From positions 7,391,501 to 7,455,500 of the forward strand of contig NZ_JAUSYN010000002.1 in assembly GCF_030816915.1 (NCBI RefSeq): DNA of 64,000 nt. Reading direction: 5' to 3'. The DNA is from Streptomyces sp. B3I8 (lineage in GTDB: Bacteria > Actinomycetota > Actinomycetes > Streptomycetales > Streptomycetaceae). Of this stretch, positions 8,153-17,225 are shown piece by piece. Under the pieces are notes generated by a model. It saw only the letters and a program-made list of their open reading frames with translations, did not search any database and was not told the DNA's origin. The position numbers and the translations under genes were made by a program. The stretch's first letter is position 1, and every line of letters begins with the position of its first letter.

Positions 8153-9223
8153 ATGAGACTTTCCCGCTTTCTTTCCGGCATCGCGGTCTGCGCGCTGTCC
8201 GGAGTACTCGCCGCCGTCATCTCACTGCCGGCGGCGACGCCCGCCCGAGCGGACCAGACATCCCTGCGGGCCTCGGACCCGAGCGTGCTGCGCGTGGGCG
8301 GCACCTACGTCTCGGTGCAGTCGACCGGCGGCGGCATCGCCGTGCGGCAGGCCTCGTCCACGGCCGGTCTCGCCTCGGCGTCGGCCCGCCAGGTCTGGTC
8401 GGACACGCGTGGCCTCGGCGAGATCTGGGCCCCGGAGGTCGTGCGGGACGGCGGGCGCTACTACATCTACTTCTCGGCCGGCCGCGGGGCGGCCCACCGG
8501 ATGTACGTGATCAGCTCGGCCGCCCCGGACAGCGGCTACACCGCCGAGACGAGGCTCTTGCTGCCGGACGACAGGTGGGCCATCGACGGGACGCTGTTCA
8601 CCTTCAACGGGCAGCGCTGGTTCGTCTGGTCGGGCTGGGCCGGCGACACCAACGTCGAGCAGAACCTCTACATCGCGCGGATGAGCGACCCGGTCACACC
8701 CGCCGGCTCGCGGTACGTCATCTCGCAGCCGCGCGAGAGCTGGGAGCGCGTGGTGGGCAACCCGTACATCAACGAGGCACCCGAAGCCATCAAGGACCCG
8801 AACGGGCAGTTGCACATCACGTACTCCGCCAACGGGAGCTGGAGCGAGCAGTACTGCATCGCCGATCTCAGGTTGCGGGCCGGCGGTGACCCGACGTACG
8901 TATGGGACTGGTACAAGTCCAACGGCTGTCTGTTCGGCTCCAACCGCGCGACCATGATGTCCGGCTGGGACCCGACGCTCCACGTCAACGGCCCCGGCCA
9001 CCACACCTTCGTGCTCCTCGACGGTGACATCGACACCAGCCCGCCCGCCGGGCCCACGTTCCCTCTCATGTTCCACGCCGTGCCGAAGGGGACGCCGTAC
9101 GAGTGGGCCAACCGGTACTGGTACACCGGCTCGTTCACATGGTGGGGCAACACCACGTACCGCCGCGCCAACGTCCCCGGTTCGAACACCGACACCGGCT
9201 GGAGCATCAAGTTCTTCGAGTAG
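8153..9223 (+). CDS. Secreted glycoside hydrolase family 43 (arabinosidase/xylosidase-type)
   Basis: 356 residues with a Sec signal peptide: basic start MRLSR, hydrophobic core to about residue 25, then AxA near 33. The rest is a five-bladed beta-propeller GH43 domain. The expected acidic residues are visible: Asp about 42 in SDPSVLR, Asp in RWAIDGTLF and the general acid Glu in INEAPEAI. Family members cleave arabinan, arabinoxylan or xylo-oligosaccharides outside the cell. No carbohydrate-binding module is present. A LacI-type operator upstream suggests sugar-dependent control. The gene is convergent with the CocE-like gene. Confidence 0.85.
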   Translation: MRLSRFLSGIAVCALSGVLAAVISLPAATPARADQTSLRASDPSVLRVGGTYVSVQSTGGGIAVRQASSTAGLASASARQVWSDTRGLGEIWAPEVVRDGGRYYIYFSAGRGAAHRMYVISSAAPDSGYTAETRLLLPDDRWAIDGTLFTFNGQRWFVWSGWAGDTNVEQNLYIARMSDPVTPAGSRYVISQPRESWERVVGNPYINEAPEAIKDPNGQLHITYSANGSWSEQYCIADLRLRAGGDPTYVWDWYKSNGCLFGSNRATMMSGWDPTLHVNGPGHHTFVLLDGDIDTSPPAGPTFPLMFHAVPKGTPYEWANRYWYTGSFTWWGNTTYRRANVPGSNTDTGWSIKFFE

Positions 9224-9356
9224 CCGACGGCCGCCTCCGAGCGGCACGCCGGGGCCTTCCGGGGGCAGTGTGCCGGCCGTCCCGGGTGAGGAGCTCGACG
9301 CTCCTGCTCCCGGTCCGTGTGAGGTCACCGCTCGCCGCGGCCCGCCCGGAGGGCCC

Positions 9357-9379
9357 CGGGCTCACCGTACGTGAGCCGG
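9357..9379. terminator. Bidirectional terminator between convergent genes
   Basis: GGCTCAC and GTGAGCC (9359-9365 and 9371-9377) form a stem around CGTAC. It lies in the gap between the GH43 gene and the CocE-like gene. Confidence 0.5.
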
Positions 9380-9408
9380 GCGCCCCGTCCCCGACTCCGG
9401 ACGCGGTG

Positions 9409-11718
9409 TCAACTCGCCCCCTCCCGGCCCGCCTGTTCGTCCGGGCGGCCCAGGCCGGTGTCGATGAGGGGCAGTTGCAGATAGCCGAGGCGCGTCGGTC
9501 CGGTGTGGACGGTGTTGGTGGCTCCGTCGTGGTAGGCGGGGTCGTAGGCGTGGTGCATGCCGTGTGCGACGCCGTCGTAGGGCTGGACGTCGACGCGGAG
9601 GCGCTGGCCCTTCCTGAGCAGTCCGGTGCTGGGGATCAGTTCGATCTCGACCTCCACCTCCTCGCCCTCGGCGAGCGGCGCGTAGTCGGCCTCGCGGTGG
9701 GTGTGTTTGACGGTGTAGGTGGTGGTGCGCTCTTCGTCGATCCGGCGGTGCGACGCCTTCAGCCAGCCCTTCATCAGCGGGATGGGACGGTCGCCGAAGC
9801 CGCTGGTGGCCAGTCCGGTGAAGTCGACTTCGTGGCCGCTCTCGTCGATGACCCGTACCGACAGGTAGAGGTCCATGTCGTGGCTGGTGGAGGAGACCAC
9901 CAGTCCGGCCCTGCCGTATCCGGCGAGGACGGCGTCGGCGGTCAGCGGGGCGCTGAGGAAGGAGATGCCCGTCGTGCGCGGGTCGGACGGGGCGGAGGCG
10001 GGGTCGACGCGCAGGGCCGCTCCGGTGGCGGGAGGAAGGAGGGCGATCTGGGCGGAGTAGGAGGCGTGGCCGGCCGTGGCCGGCGGGGCCGTCGCGAGCA
10101 GGTGGAAGCGCCGGCTCTGCCGCGGTTCCGGTGTCGGCGTGGTCGAGGTGTCGAAGTACCAGCGCCGGTAGTCGGTGTGCTCGACGGGCCACGCGTTCTC
10201 GTGGCGGATGACGGCGGCGCCGTTCCCGGTCCGTATCTCGAGGCGTACGGGCGGGACGTCCATGATCCCGTTGTCGACACCCTTGAGCCAGTGGTCGAAG
10301 AAGGCCTTGTGAGCGGCGGTGGTCTCCTCGGCGTAGGCCTTCTGGAACCAGTCGTCCCACAGGTCGAGCTTCTTGTGCGGTGTCGGTGTGGCCAGGTAGG
10401 CGCCGGCGCCGCCGAGCTGGTGGAAGTGTGCGGAGTGGGTCGTCGCGGCGACCGCCCAGAGCGGGACGGTGACACCGGACAGGTCGGGGCTCATGAAGAC
10501 GTCCGCCCGTGGCCCGAAGACGGCGTCGGGGTCGGTGTCGCGGAAGGGGCTGTTCTTCAGGGTCTCGACGAAGTCGGCGATGCCGGGCTCCCCGACGATC
10601 GCGGGCTCGATGCCGGCGGCCTTCCAGACGGACCAGAACTGTTCGTTGAAGATGCCGCCGTTGTAGGCGACCTCCTCGTAGAGGTCCACGTCCGTGCCGA
10701 TGGCGATCATCGCCTTGAGGTGCTCGGGACGCAGACTGGCGGCCTGGTGCTGGTTCATCGCGAGGTAGGACATGCCCCAGGTGCCGACGTTGCCGTTGGA
10801 CCACGGCTGGGTGCCGGCCCATTCGATGCAGTCGCGCAGGGCCTCGGCCCCGGTGATGCCCCATGGGGCGAGCCGCCCGGGGGAGTTGCCGGCGCCGGGC
10901 ATGTCGGCGCGTACGACCACGTATCCGTCGGGGACCCAGGAGGCGGTGTTGACGGTCTCGTGGTTCTCGAACGCCTGCCCGCCGGGGTTGCCCGAGAAGT
11001 AGTCGTCCTCCATCACCTCGTGCGCTTCGAGGTCCGCCGCGGTGGCGATGGAGTGGTGGTTGAAGGCTTTGCCGTAAGGCCCTGAGCTGACGACGACCGG
11101 GTGGGTGCCAGGTCCGGCGGGGCGGAAGACGTCCGCGAGGACGTGGCCGCCGTCGCGCAGGGGGATCTCGACGTTGCGGAAGCGCAGGATGCCCATCGCG
11201 TTGCGGCGGACCTCGTTGCGGGCGCTCGCCGGGGAGCACCACGTCCGCGGCTCGGTGCCCTCGAAGACACCGGCCTCGTTCAGGTCGCGCAGGAGCTGGA
11301 CGAGGACCGGGTCGTCGGTGAACGCGCGGAGCTTGTCGACTACCCCCGTGCCCTGGAAATCGGCGTCGTGGCGGAAGTCGACCGGCCGGCGGCCGACGAT
11401 GTCGTGGACCTCCGGCGCGAGGTGCGTGCCGTGGTCGCGGACGGCCGTGCGGCCGAGGGTGAACACGAAGCGGGCGATGTTCGTCAGCCCCGGGTCGCGC
11501 AGTTTGGCGAGGTCGCCGTCGACGCGGGCGACGATCTGCGCGAGGCCGAGCCGCGGACGCGCGAGGGCGTTGCCGATGGGCACCGCTCCCACCAGGAACG
11601 CGACGCGCTCTCCGTCCTCGTAGCGGAACTCGCCCCGCGGGCCCGTGAGCCCCCGATGCGTCGGGGTCTCGTACCTGAGACCGCTGATCGGGCCGGCCAG
11701 AAGGCCTGTGTGCGTCAT
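9409..11718 (-). CDS. CocE/NonD-family alpha/beta hydrolase with an extra N-terminal domain
   Basis: About 769 residues. The C-terminal ~600 form an X-Pro dipeptidyl-peptidase S15/CocE hydrolase. ADMPGAGNSPG precedes the nucleophile-elbow region GTWGMSYLAM, the catalytic Ser. A PepX_C jelly-roll follows with YDGVAHGMHH. The first ~170 residues are an added domain starting SGLRYETPTHRG and continuing GEFRYEDGERVAFLVGAVP. It resembles beta-domains seen in bacterial lipoproteins, here without a signal peptide. ATG 11718 has AGGAG nine bases upstream; ATG 11727 is a close alternative. The enzyme probably hydrolyses an ester or amide. It is divergent from a TetR gene, with a perfect palindrome between them. 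Confidence 0.85.
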   Translation of the reverse strand: MTHTGLLAGPISGLRYETPTHRGLTGPRGEFRYEDGERVAFLVGAVPIGNALARPRLGLAQIVARVDGDLAKLRDPGLTNIARFVFTLGRTAVRDHGTHLAPEVHDIVGRRPVDFRHDADFQGTGVVDKLRAFTDDPVLVQLLRDLNEAGVFEGTEPRTWCSPASARNEVRRNAMGILRFRNVEIPLRDGGHVLADVFRPAGPGTHPVVVSSGPYGKAFNHHSIATAADLEAHEVMEDDYFSGNPGGQAFENHETVNTASWVPDGYVVVRADMPGAGNSPGRLAPWGITGAEALRDCIEWAGTQPWSNGNVGTWGMSYLAMNQHQAASLRPEHLKAMIAIGTDVDLYEEVAYNGGIFNEQFWSVWKAAGIEPAIVGEPGIADFVETLKNSPFRDTDPDAVFGPRADVFMSPDLSGVTVPLWAVAATTHSAHFHQLGGAGAYLATPTPHKKLDLWDDWFQKAYAEETTAAHKAFFDHWLKGVDNGIMDVPPVRLEIRTGNGAAVIRHENAWPVEHTDYRRWYFDTSTTPTPEPRQSRRFHLLATAPPATAGHASYSAQIALLPPATGAALRVDPASAPSDPRTTGISFLSAPLTADAVLAGYGRAGLVVSSTSHDMDLYLSVRVIDESGHEVDFTGLATSGFGDRPIPLMKGWLKASHRRIDEERTTTYTVKHTHREADYAPLAEGEEVEVEIELIPSTGLLRKGQRLRVDVQPYDGVAHGMHHAYDPAYHDGATNTVHTGPTRLGYLQLPLIDTGLGRPDEQAGREGAS

Positions 11719-11741
11719 CGGTGCCATCTCCTCCACGGAAA

Positions 11742-11759
11742 TATCAACGGACGTTGATA
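11742..11759. promoter_or_regulatory. TetR operator between the CocE-like gene and tetR
   Basis: A perfect palindrome, TATCAACG-GA-CGTTGATA, in the divergent intergenic region. The right arm includes TTGATA, a possible -35 for the tetR promoter. One site could repress both directions. Confidence 0.75.
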
Positions 11760-11786
11760 ATATGGCGGCCACCGTACACTACGCCC

Positions 11787-12443
11787 ATGACCGAGCACCC
11801 CGACGAGCCGAAGCCGCCCGCGCGGCGCGGCCGCAGACCCGGACGGAACACGACCCGTCAGGCGGTGCTCGACGCGGCGCGCCGACTCTTCGCGACGAAC
11901 GGCTTCAAGGACACGACGATCCGCGCCGTCGCCGCGGAGGCCGGCGTCGACGCCGCGCTCGTGATGCAGTTCTTCCGTTCCAAGGACGAACTCTTCGGCG
12001 CCGTGATGTCGCTGTCCCCGGACGCGCTCGCCCGTATCGCGGGCGCGTTCGGCGGCCCCGCCGAGTCGGTCGGTGAGCGGGTCGTCCGCGCGCATCTGGC
12101 CGTCTGGGAGGGCGATGGACCCGACGCGGCGGCGCTGGGCGCGATGCTGCGCGGAGCGATCACCAACACCCGGGCGAACACGCAGCTCAGGGAGTTCATC
12201 GAGGCCCGGCTGTCCGAGGACGCGGCGCAGTTCGGCTCGGACGGCCAGGACGCCGCGATCCGCGTCGCCCTCGCGGCCTCCATGCTGATCGGTCTCACCG
12301 TCGGACGGCAGATCGTGCGGGTCACGGTGCTCGCGCAGGAGGAGCGCGAGGCGATCGTCCGACGGCTCGGCCCGGCCCTGCAGGCCGTCCTCCTGCCCGC
12401 GCCGCACCCCGTGGAGCCGGTGGACGGGAAGGGCCACGACTGA
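11787..12443 (+). CDS. TetR-family repressor of the CocE-like hydrolase
   Basis: 218 residues. An N-terminal TetR helix-turn-helix spans roughly residues 20-65 (AARRLFATNGFKDTTIRAVA, then VDAALVMQFFRSKDELF), followed by an all-helical ligand domain. ATG 11787 has no clear ribosome site. TACACT at 11775-11780 would place transcription at the start codon, so a leaderless message is likely. The 18-bp palindrome at 11742-11759 implies autoregulation and control of the divergent hydrolase. The ligand may be the hydrolase substrate. Confidence 0.85.
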   Translation: MTEHPDEPKPPARRGRRPGRNTTRQAVLDAARRLFATNGFKDTTIRAVAAEAGVDAALVMQFFRSKDELFGAVMSLSPDALARIAGAFGGPAESVGERVVRAHLAVWEGDGPDAAALGAMLRGAITNTRANTQLREFIEARLSEDAAQFGSDGQDAAIRVALAASMLIGLTVGRQIVRVTVLAQEEREAIVRRLGPALQAVLLPAPHPVEPVDGKGHD

Positions 12444-12862
12444 GCCGCACCGTGACTGAGCCGCGCCGCGAACCGCGTGGAGGTGCGCCCTTGGGGTGGC
12501 GCGGTGCGCGCGGTCGAGTCAGGTCGGACGGGGACGAGGCGGTGGACTCGACGGTCCGGGAGGCTTGACGGCGGCCCGCCCAGCCGTGCGCGCCCCCCTC
12601 GCCCGCCGGCAGCCCGCGCCTCACCCTGGCCGCCTGACCGGAGTCGACCGCCCCGATCCGCCGGGAGTCCGCCGAGGTGGCCGCCTGCCGCCGCTGCTGC
12701 CGCCGGTGCGGTTCGACGGCGTGGTCCGCTTCGAGAGACCCGCCTCGGTGCCGCCCGTTCGCCGGAGCCCGATCCCGCGCCGGCCGAGCCGCACCGCCGG
12801 GTGCGAGAGGCGGTGCCGGCCGAGACGGGATCCGAGGATCGGCTCGGCCGCACCTACCGGTA
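12444..12862. other. Gap without a recognisable gene
   Basis: Very GC-rich sequence with Arg/Pro/Gly-rich frames on both strands and no family motif. Together with the two TetR-type boxes that follow, it forms the upstream region of secY. Confidence 0.5.
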
Positions 12863-12883
12863 GGTAGACCGTTCGGTCTTGAC
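12863..12883 (+). promoter_or_regulatory. TetR-type box (secY upstream site 1) with -35
   Basis: AGACCGTTCGGTCTTGAC, one mismatch to the window consensus AGAACGTTCGGTCTTGAC. The TTGACA at 12879-12884 can serve as a -35, with GACGAT 18 bases on as a weak -10. Confidence 0.65.
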
Positions 12884-12915
12884 AAGAACGCTTCCCGCGG
12901 TCGACGATGCTGCGA

Positions 12916-12936
12916 GATAGAACGTTTGGTCTTGCC
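12916..12936 (+). promoter_or_regulatory. TetR-type box (secY upstream site 2)
   Basis: AGAACGTTTGGTCTTGCC. Its centre is 53 bp from site 1, and it lies 51 bp before the secY start. The same paired spacing recurs before ohr and both DUF308-like genes. Confidence 0.65.
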
Positions 12937-12986
12937 GGGCGCCGACGATCCACGACGGCGCGTCTGGCAGGGTCGCCGGAGGCACC

Positions 12987-14300
12987 GTGATCGTCGCATT
13001 CGCCCACGCATTCAGGACGCCCGACCTGCGCAGGAAACTGCTCTTCACGCTCGGTGTCGTCGTGGTGTACCGGCTGGGCACCCACGTCCCGCTCCCGGGC
13101 GTCGACTACGGGGCCGTCCAGCGGTGTGTCGACGGAGCCTCCGCCAACCAGGGGCTGCTCGGGCTGGTCAACCTCTTCAGCGGCGGTGCGTTGCTTCAGA
13201 TCACGATCTTCGCCCTGGGCGTCCTGCCCTACATCACCGCCGGCATCATCCTGCAACTGCTGACCGTCGTCGTCCCCCGTCTGGAGACGCTCAAGAAGGA
13301 GGGCCGGGCCGGGAGCGCGAGGATCATCCAGTACACCCGCTATCTGACCGTCGCGCTCGCCGTGCTCCAGGGCACCGGACTGGTGGCGACCGCCCGCAGC
13401 GGAACCCTCTTCTCCGGCTGCGCGGTCGCCTCCGACATCGTCCCGGACAAGGCGATCCTCACCACTGTCACGATGGTCGTCTCCATGACCGCCGGCACAT
13501 GCGTGGTCATGTGGCTCGGTGAACTGATCACCGAGCGCGGCATCGGCAACGGCATGTCGATCCTCATGTTCGTCTCGATCGCCGCCACGACCCCCTCCGC
13601 ACTGTGGGCCATCAAGAAGCAGGGCACCCTCGCCGACGGCTGGATCGCGTTCGGCGGTGTCCTCCTCGTCGGACTGGTCCTGGTGGGCCTCGTGGTCTTC
13701 GTGGAGCAGGCCCAACGCCGCATCCCGGTCCAGTACGCCAAGCGCGTGATCGGCCGCCGTTCCTACGGCGGTGCGTCCACTTACCTACCGCTGAAACTGA
13801 ATCAGGCCGGTGTCGTCCCGGTCATCTTCGCCTCGTCACTTCTCTACCTCCCGGCCCTGATCGCCCAGTTCTCGCACGGCGACTCGGGGTGGAAGACCTG
13901 GATCACCCAGAACCTCACCAAGAGCGATCACCCCGTCTACCTCGTCGCCTACTCCGTACTCATCGTCCTCTTCGCGTTCTTCTACGTCGCGATCACCTTC
14001 GATCCGGACGAGATCGCGACCACCATGAAGCAGCACGGTGGCTTCGTCCCGGGCATCAGGGCCGGACGCCCGACCGCCGAGTACCTGCGCCACACGCTCA
14101 ACCGGATCACCTGGCCGGGCGCGCTGTACCTGGGGCTGATCGCCCTCGTCCCCACCCTCGCGCTGGCCACGAGCGGAACGAGCCAGAACTTCCCGTTCGG
14201 CGGCACCAGCCTCCTGATCATCGTCGGCGTGGGCCTGGACACCGTGAGACAGATCGAGAGCCGGCTCCGGCAACGCCACTACGAGGGCTTCCTCCGCTGA
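12987..14300 (+). CDS. secY: SecY protein translocase channel, stand-alone paralogue
   Basis: 437 residues with ten membrane segments, full SecY length. It starts close to the canonical actinobacterial form (FRTPDLRRKLLFTLGVVVVY). It retains signature stretches such as GGALLQITIFALGVLPYITA, the cytoplasmic loop QAQRRIPVQYAKRVIGRRSY and GIRAGRPTAEYL. The GTG at 12987 follows CCGGAGG. Housekeeping secY normally lies between rplO and adk; here it is alone, with no ribosomal protein, secE or secA gene nearby. This is probably a conditional second copy. Two TetR-type boxes at 12863 and 12916 imply repression that is lifted by a signal shared with ohr and the DUF308-like genes. Confidence 0.93.
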   Translation: MIVAFAHAFRTPDLRRKLLFTLGVVVVYRLGTHVPLPGVDYGAVQRCVDGASANQGLLGLVNLFSGGALLQITIFALGVLPYITAGIILQLLTVVVPRLETLKKEGRAGSARIIQYTRYLTVALAVLQGTGLVATARSGTLFSGCAVASDIVPDKAILTTVTMVVSMTAGTCVVMWLGELITERGIGNGMSILMFVSIAATTPSALWAIKKQGTLADGWIAFGGVLLVGLVLVGLVVFVEQAQRRIPVQYAKRVIGRRSYGGASTYLPLKLNQAGVVPVIFASSLLYLPALIAQFSHGDSGWKTWITQNLTKSDHPVYLVAYSVLIVLFAFFYVAITFDPDEIATTMKQHGGFVPGIRAGRPTAEYLRHTLNRITWPGALYLGLIALVPTLALATSGTSQNFPFGGTSLLIIVGVGLDTVRQIESRLRQRHYEGFLR

Positions 14301-14366
14301 GCGGCCCGCACTTCCCACCCAAGGGCCCTGTGGCGACACGGTGTCCTCGCACATGAGGAGTCACTC

Positions 14367-15377
14367 GTGCACGTCTTTCTCACCGGCGGCAGCGGCTTCG
14401 TCGGCCGGCATCTGATTCGACGACTGCGCGCCGAAGGGCACACCGTCGCCGCGCTGGCCCGCTCCGGTGCGGGCGCGAAGAAGGTCACCGACGCCGGAGC
14501 CCGGCCGGTGCCCGGCGATCTGGCCGAACTCGTCCGGCCGGACGGTTCCCTCCCAGCCTGGCTCGACACCCTGCACCACGTCGACGCCGTCGTGCACGCC
14601 GCGGCCAGAACGGGACCCCGGGGCGACGAAGCGGGCTTCCGGGCCGACAACCAAGAACCGACCGTCGCTCTGCACGCGGCCGCCGTGAAAGCGGAAGTGC
14701 CCCGGTTCGTACTGCTCAGCGCCGCGCATGTGTCCACCGGCACCCAACGCGCCACCGTGGTCGACGAACACACCGACAGCGGCACCCCCGTCACCGCGTA
14801 CCTGCGCACCAAGTTGGCGACCGAGGAGGCGCTGCGCGGCACCGCGTCACAGGCGACCACCCTGCTGATCCTGCGGCCGCCCCTCGTCTGGGGACCGGGG
14901 ATGAACCTCACCGAAATGGCCGCCGTCGCCGCCAGGGGCCGGTTCCTGTGGATCGACGGGGGCCGGCGGGTCATCGACTTCATCCATGTCGACAACCTCG
15001 CCGACGCCGTGCTGCTGACCCTGGAGCACGGCCACCACGGTGTGCCCTACTACGTCACCGACGGCGCCCCGATGCCGGTACGCGACTTCCTCACCGCACT
15101 GCTGGCCACCCGAGGTGTCGACGTCTCCACCGGCCGCAGCCTCCCCTCGCGTGTCGCCGCACCCCTCGCGGTCCTCATGGAAAGCAGGGCCCGCCTGCCG
15201 CGCAGGACCACCACCCCGCCGCTCACCAAGTGGTGGGTCGCGGTCCTGGGCCGCGACCGCGTCTACGACATCAGCGCCGCCCGCACCGTCCTCGGCTACC
15301 GGCCGCGCATCGCATTCGACGACGGCCTCCTGGAGATGACCGCCCTGACCCGCCACTGCCACGCCGAGGCGGGGTGA
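14367..15377 (+). CDS. NAD(P)-dependent epimerase/dehydratase (extended SDR)
   Basis: 336 residues of the extended short-chain dehydrogenase fold, closest in style to 3-beta-hydroxysteroid-dehydrogenase/sugar-epimerase-like proteins. The nucleotide motif TGGSGFVG is at residues 6-13. LLSAAHVSTG and the catalytic TAYLRTK (YxxxK) follow, then FIHVDNLADAVLLTLEHG, typical of this group. The GTG at 14367 is preceded by GAGGAG. It probably oxidises or epimerises a hydroxylated substrate in the cytosol. It lies 66 bp after secY and before an exporter, and co-transcription is possible. Confidence 0.85.
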   Translation: MHVFLTGGSGFVGRHLIRRLRAEGHTVAALARSGAGAKKVTDAGARPVPGDLAELVRPDGSLPAWLDTLHHVDAVVHAAARTGPRGDEAGFRADNQEPTVALHAAAVKAEVPRFVLLSAAHVSTGTQRATVVDEHTDSGTPVTAYLRTKLATEEALRGTASQATTLLILRPPLVWGPGMNLTEMAAVAARGRFLWIDGGRRVIDFIHVDNLADAVLLTLEHGHHGVPYYVTDGAPMPVRDFLTALLATRGVDVSTGRSLPSRVAAPLAVLMESRARLPRRTTTPPLTKWWVAVLGRDRVYDISAARTVLGYRPRIAFDDGLLEMTALTRHCHAEAG

Positions 15378-15504
15378 CGGACCGACGCCGACGCGCCCCG
15401 CGGCCCACCTCCGAGAACCGCCCCGCGGCTCACCTGTGAGGACCGCGCCCGGTGCGCCGCCGGCCACGGCACACCCACCGCACCACATGAAGGAACCACA
15501 CCCC

Positions 15505-17112
15505 ATGCCAACCACCCCCAGCGCGGGTACGGAGTCACCCGCCCCCCACACCGAGGACTACGGCGAGGGCACGATGACCCATGCGCAGATCATGCGCGCC
15601 CTGTCCGGTCTGCTGCTCGGTCTGTTCTGCGCCATCCTGTCCTCCACCGTCGTCACCAACGCGCTGCCGCGCATCATCGGTGACCTCGGCGGCGGCCAGA
15701 GCGCCTACACATGGGTCGTCACCTCGTCCCTCCTCGCGGTCACCGCCTCTACCCCCCTGTGGGGCAAACTCGCCGACCTGTTCAGCAAGAAGATCCTGGT
15801 CCAGTCGGCGCTGGTGATCTTCGTCCTCGGCTCCCTGGTGGCCGGACTCGCGCCGAACCCCGCCACCCTGATCGCCGCGCGGGTCATCCAGGGCCTGGGC
15901 GGCGGCGGCCTCTCGGCGCTGGGACAGGTCGTGCTGGCCGCGATGATCAGCCCTCGTGAACGGGGCCGCTACTCGGGGTACCTGGGCGCCACCTTCGCCG
16001 TGGCCACCGTCGGCGGACCGCTGCTCGGCGGCGTCATCACCGACACCAGTTGGCTCGGCTGGCGCTGGTGCCTGTTCGTCGGTGTCCCCTTCGCCGTCGT
16101 CGCGCTGATAGTGCTGCAGCGCACGCTGAACCTGCCGCTGACCAAGCGTCACGTCAAGGTCGACTGGGCCGGCGCGTTCCTCGTCACCGCCGCCGTGTGC
16201 ACCCTGCTGATCTGGGTCACCTTCGCCGACGACAAGTACGCCTGGCTGTCCTGGCAGACGTACACGCTGCTCGGCGCCGCGCTCGCACTGACGCTCGTCT
16301 TCCTGTACGTGGAGACGAAGGTGAGCGAACCGGTCATCCCGCTGCGCCTGTTCCGCAACCCCACCATCGCCCTCGCCTCCGTCGCCTCCCTGTTCGTCGG
16401 CGTCGCCCTGTTCGCGGGTACCGTCTTCTTCAGCCAGTACTTCCAGTTGGCCCGCGGCGCGTCCCCCACCCTGTCGGGGGTCATGACGATCCCGCTCATC
16501 GGCGGCCTGTTCCTCTCCTCCACCGTCTCCGGCCGGGTCATCACCCGGACCGGTCGATGGAAGGGATGGCTCCTGGCCGGCGGCATCCTGCTCACGGCGG
16601 GGTTGGCCCTGCTCGGCATGCTCCGTCACGACACCCCGTACCTCTACGTGGCCGGCTGCATGGCGCTGGTCGGGCTCGGCGTCGGCATGACCCTGCAGAA
16701 CCTCGTCCTGTGCACGCAGAACCAGGTCTCCACCCGCGACCTCGGCGTCGCGTCCTCGACCGTGACCTTCTTCCGCTCGCTCGGCGGCGCGGTGGGGGTC
16801 TCGGTCCTCGGCTCGATCCTCTCCAGCCGCATCGGCCGGCACGCGATGGAGACCATCGGCGACCTCGGCCCGCAGGACCGGGCGGCCGCCGCGAAGGCTG
16901 CCGGCAGTGGCCGGCTGCCCGACCTCGCCGTGCTGCCCGCCTCCGTTCGCATCTGGCTCGAGGGCGCATACGGCCGGGGCATCGGCGACATCTTCCTGTA
17001 CGCCGCCCCCGTCGCCCTGATCGCCTTCCTGGTGACGTTGTTCATCAAGGAGGTCCCCCTGCGCGCGTCCGACAGCGCGGTGCGGGCGCCGGAGGCGGAG
17101 CAGGCCTCCTGA
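15505..17112 (+). CDS. MFS multidrug exporter, DHA2 (14-TM) family
   Basis: 535 residues with about 14 hydrophobic segments, the EmrB/QacA drug:proton antiporter layout. The family motif region is present (GKLADLFSKKILVQSALVIF, then ARVIQGLGGGGLSALGQVV), as is motif C-like GPLLGGVITD. ATG 15505 is preceded by AAGGA. An in-frame ATG at 15487 has no ribosome site. It is expected to export a hydrophobic toxic compound across the plasma membrane. No dedicated regulator is adjacent on the same side; the epimerase precedes it. Confidence 0.9.
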   Translation: MPTTPSAGTESPAPHTEDYGEGTMTHAQIMRALSGLLLGLFCAILSSTVVTNALPRIIGDLGGGQSAYTWVVTSSLLAVTASTPLWGKLADLFSKKILVQSALVIFVLGSLVAGLAPNPATLIAARVIQGLGGGGLSALGQVVLAAMISPRERGRYSGYLGATFAVATVGGPLLGGVITDTSWLGWRWCLFVGVPFAVVALIVLQRTLNLPLTKRHVKVDWAGAFLVTAAVCTLLIWVTFADDKYAWLSWQTYTLLGAALALTLVFLYVETKVSEPVIPLRLFRNPTIALASVASLFVGVALFAGTVFFSQYFQLARGASPTLSGVMTIPLIGGLFLSSTVSGRVITRTGRWKGWLLAGGILLTAGLALLGMLRHDTPYLYVAGCMALVGLGVGMTLQNLVLCTQNQVSTRDLGVASSTVTFFRSLGGAVGVSVLGSILSSRIGRHAMETIGDLGPQDRAAAAKAAGSGRLPDLAVLPASVRIWLEGAYGRGIGDIFLYAAPVALIAFLVTLFIKEVPLRASDSAVRAPEAEQAS

Positions 17113-17225
17113 CCGCTCCGGACACCTTCCGCCACCGGACCGCTCCGGCCACCGGCCCTCGCCGGCAGCCGAGTACGCGACCCATGTCACCCGTCCCTTC
17201 CACACCACGAGAACGAGGCAGACCC

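Noticed and set aside
9103..11085. A 660-residue plus-strand frame across the CocE-like gene
   Set aside because: Val/Gly/Asp-rich shadow without motifs; the minus strand encodes a coherent hydrolase.
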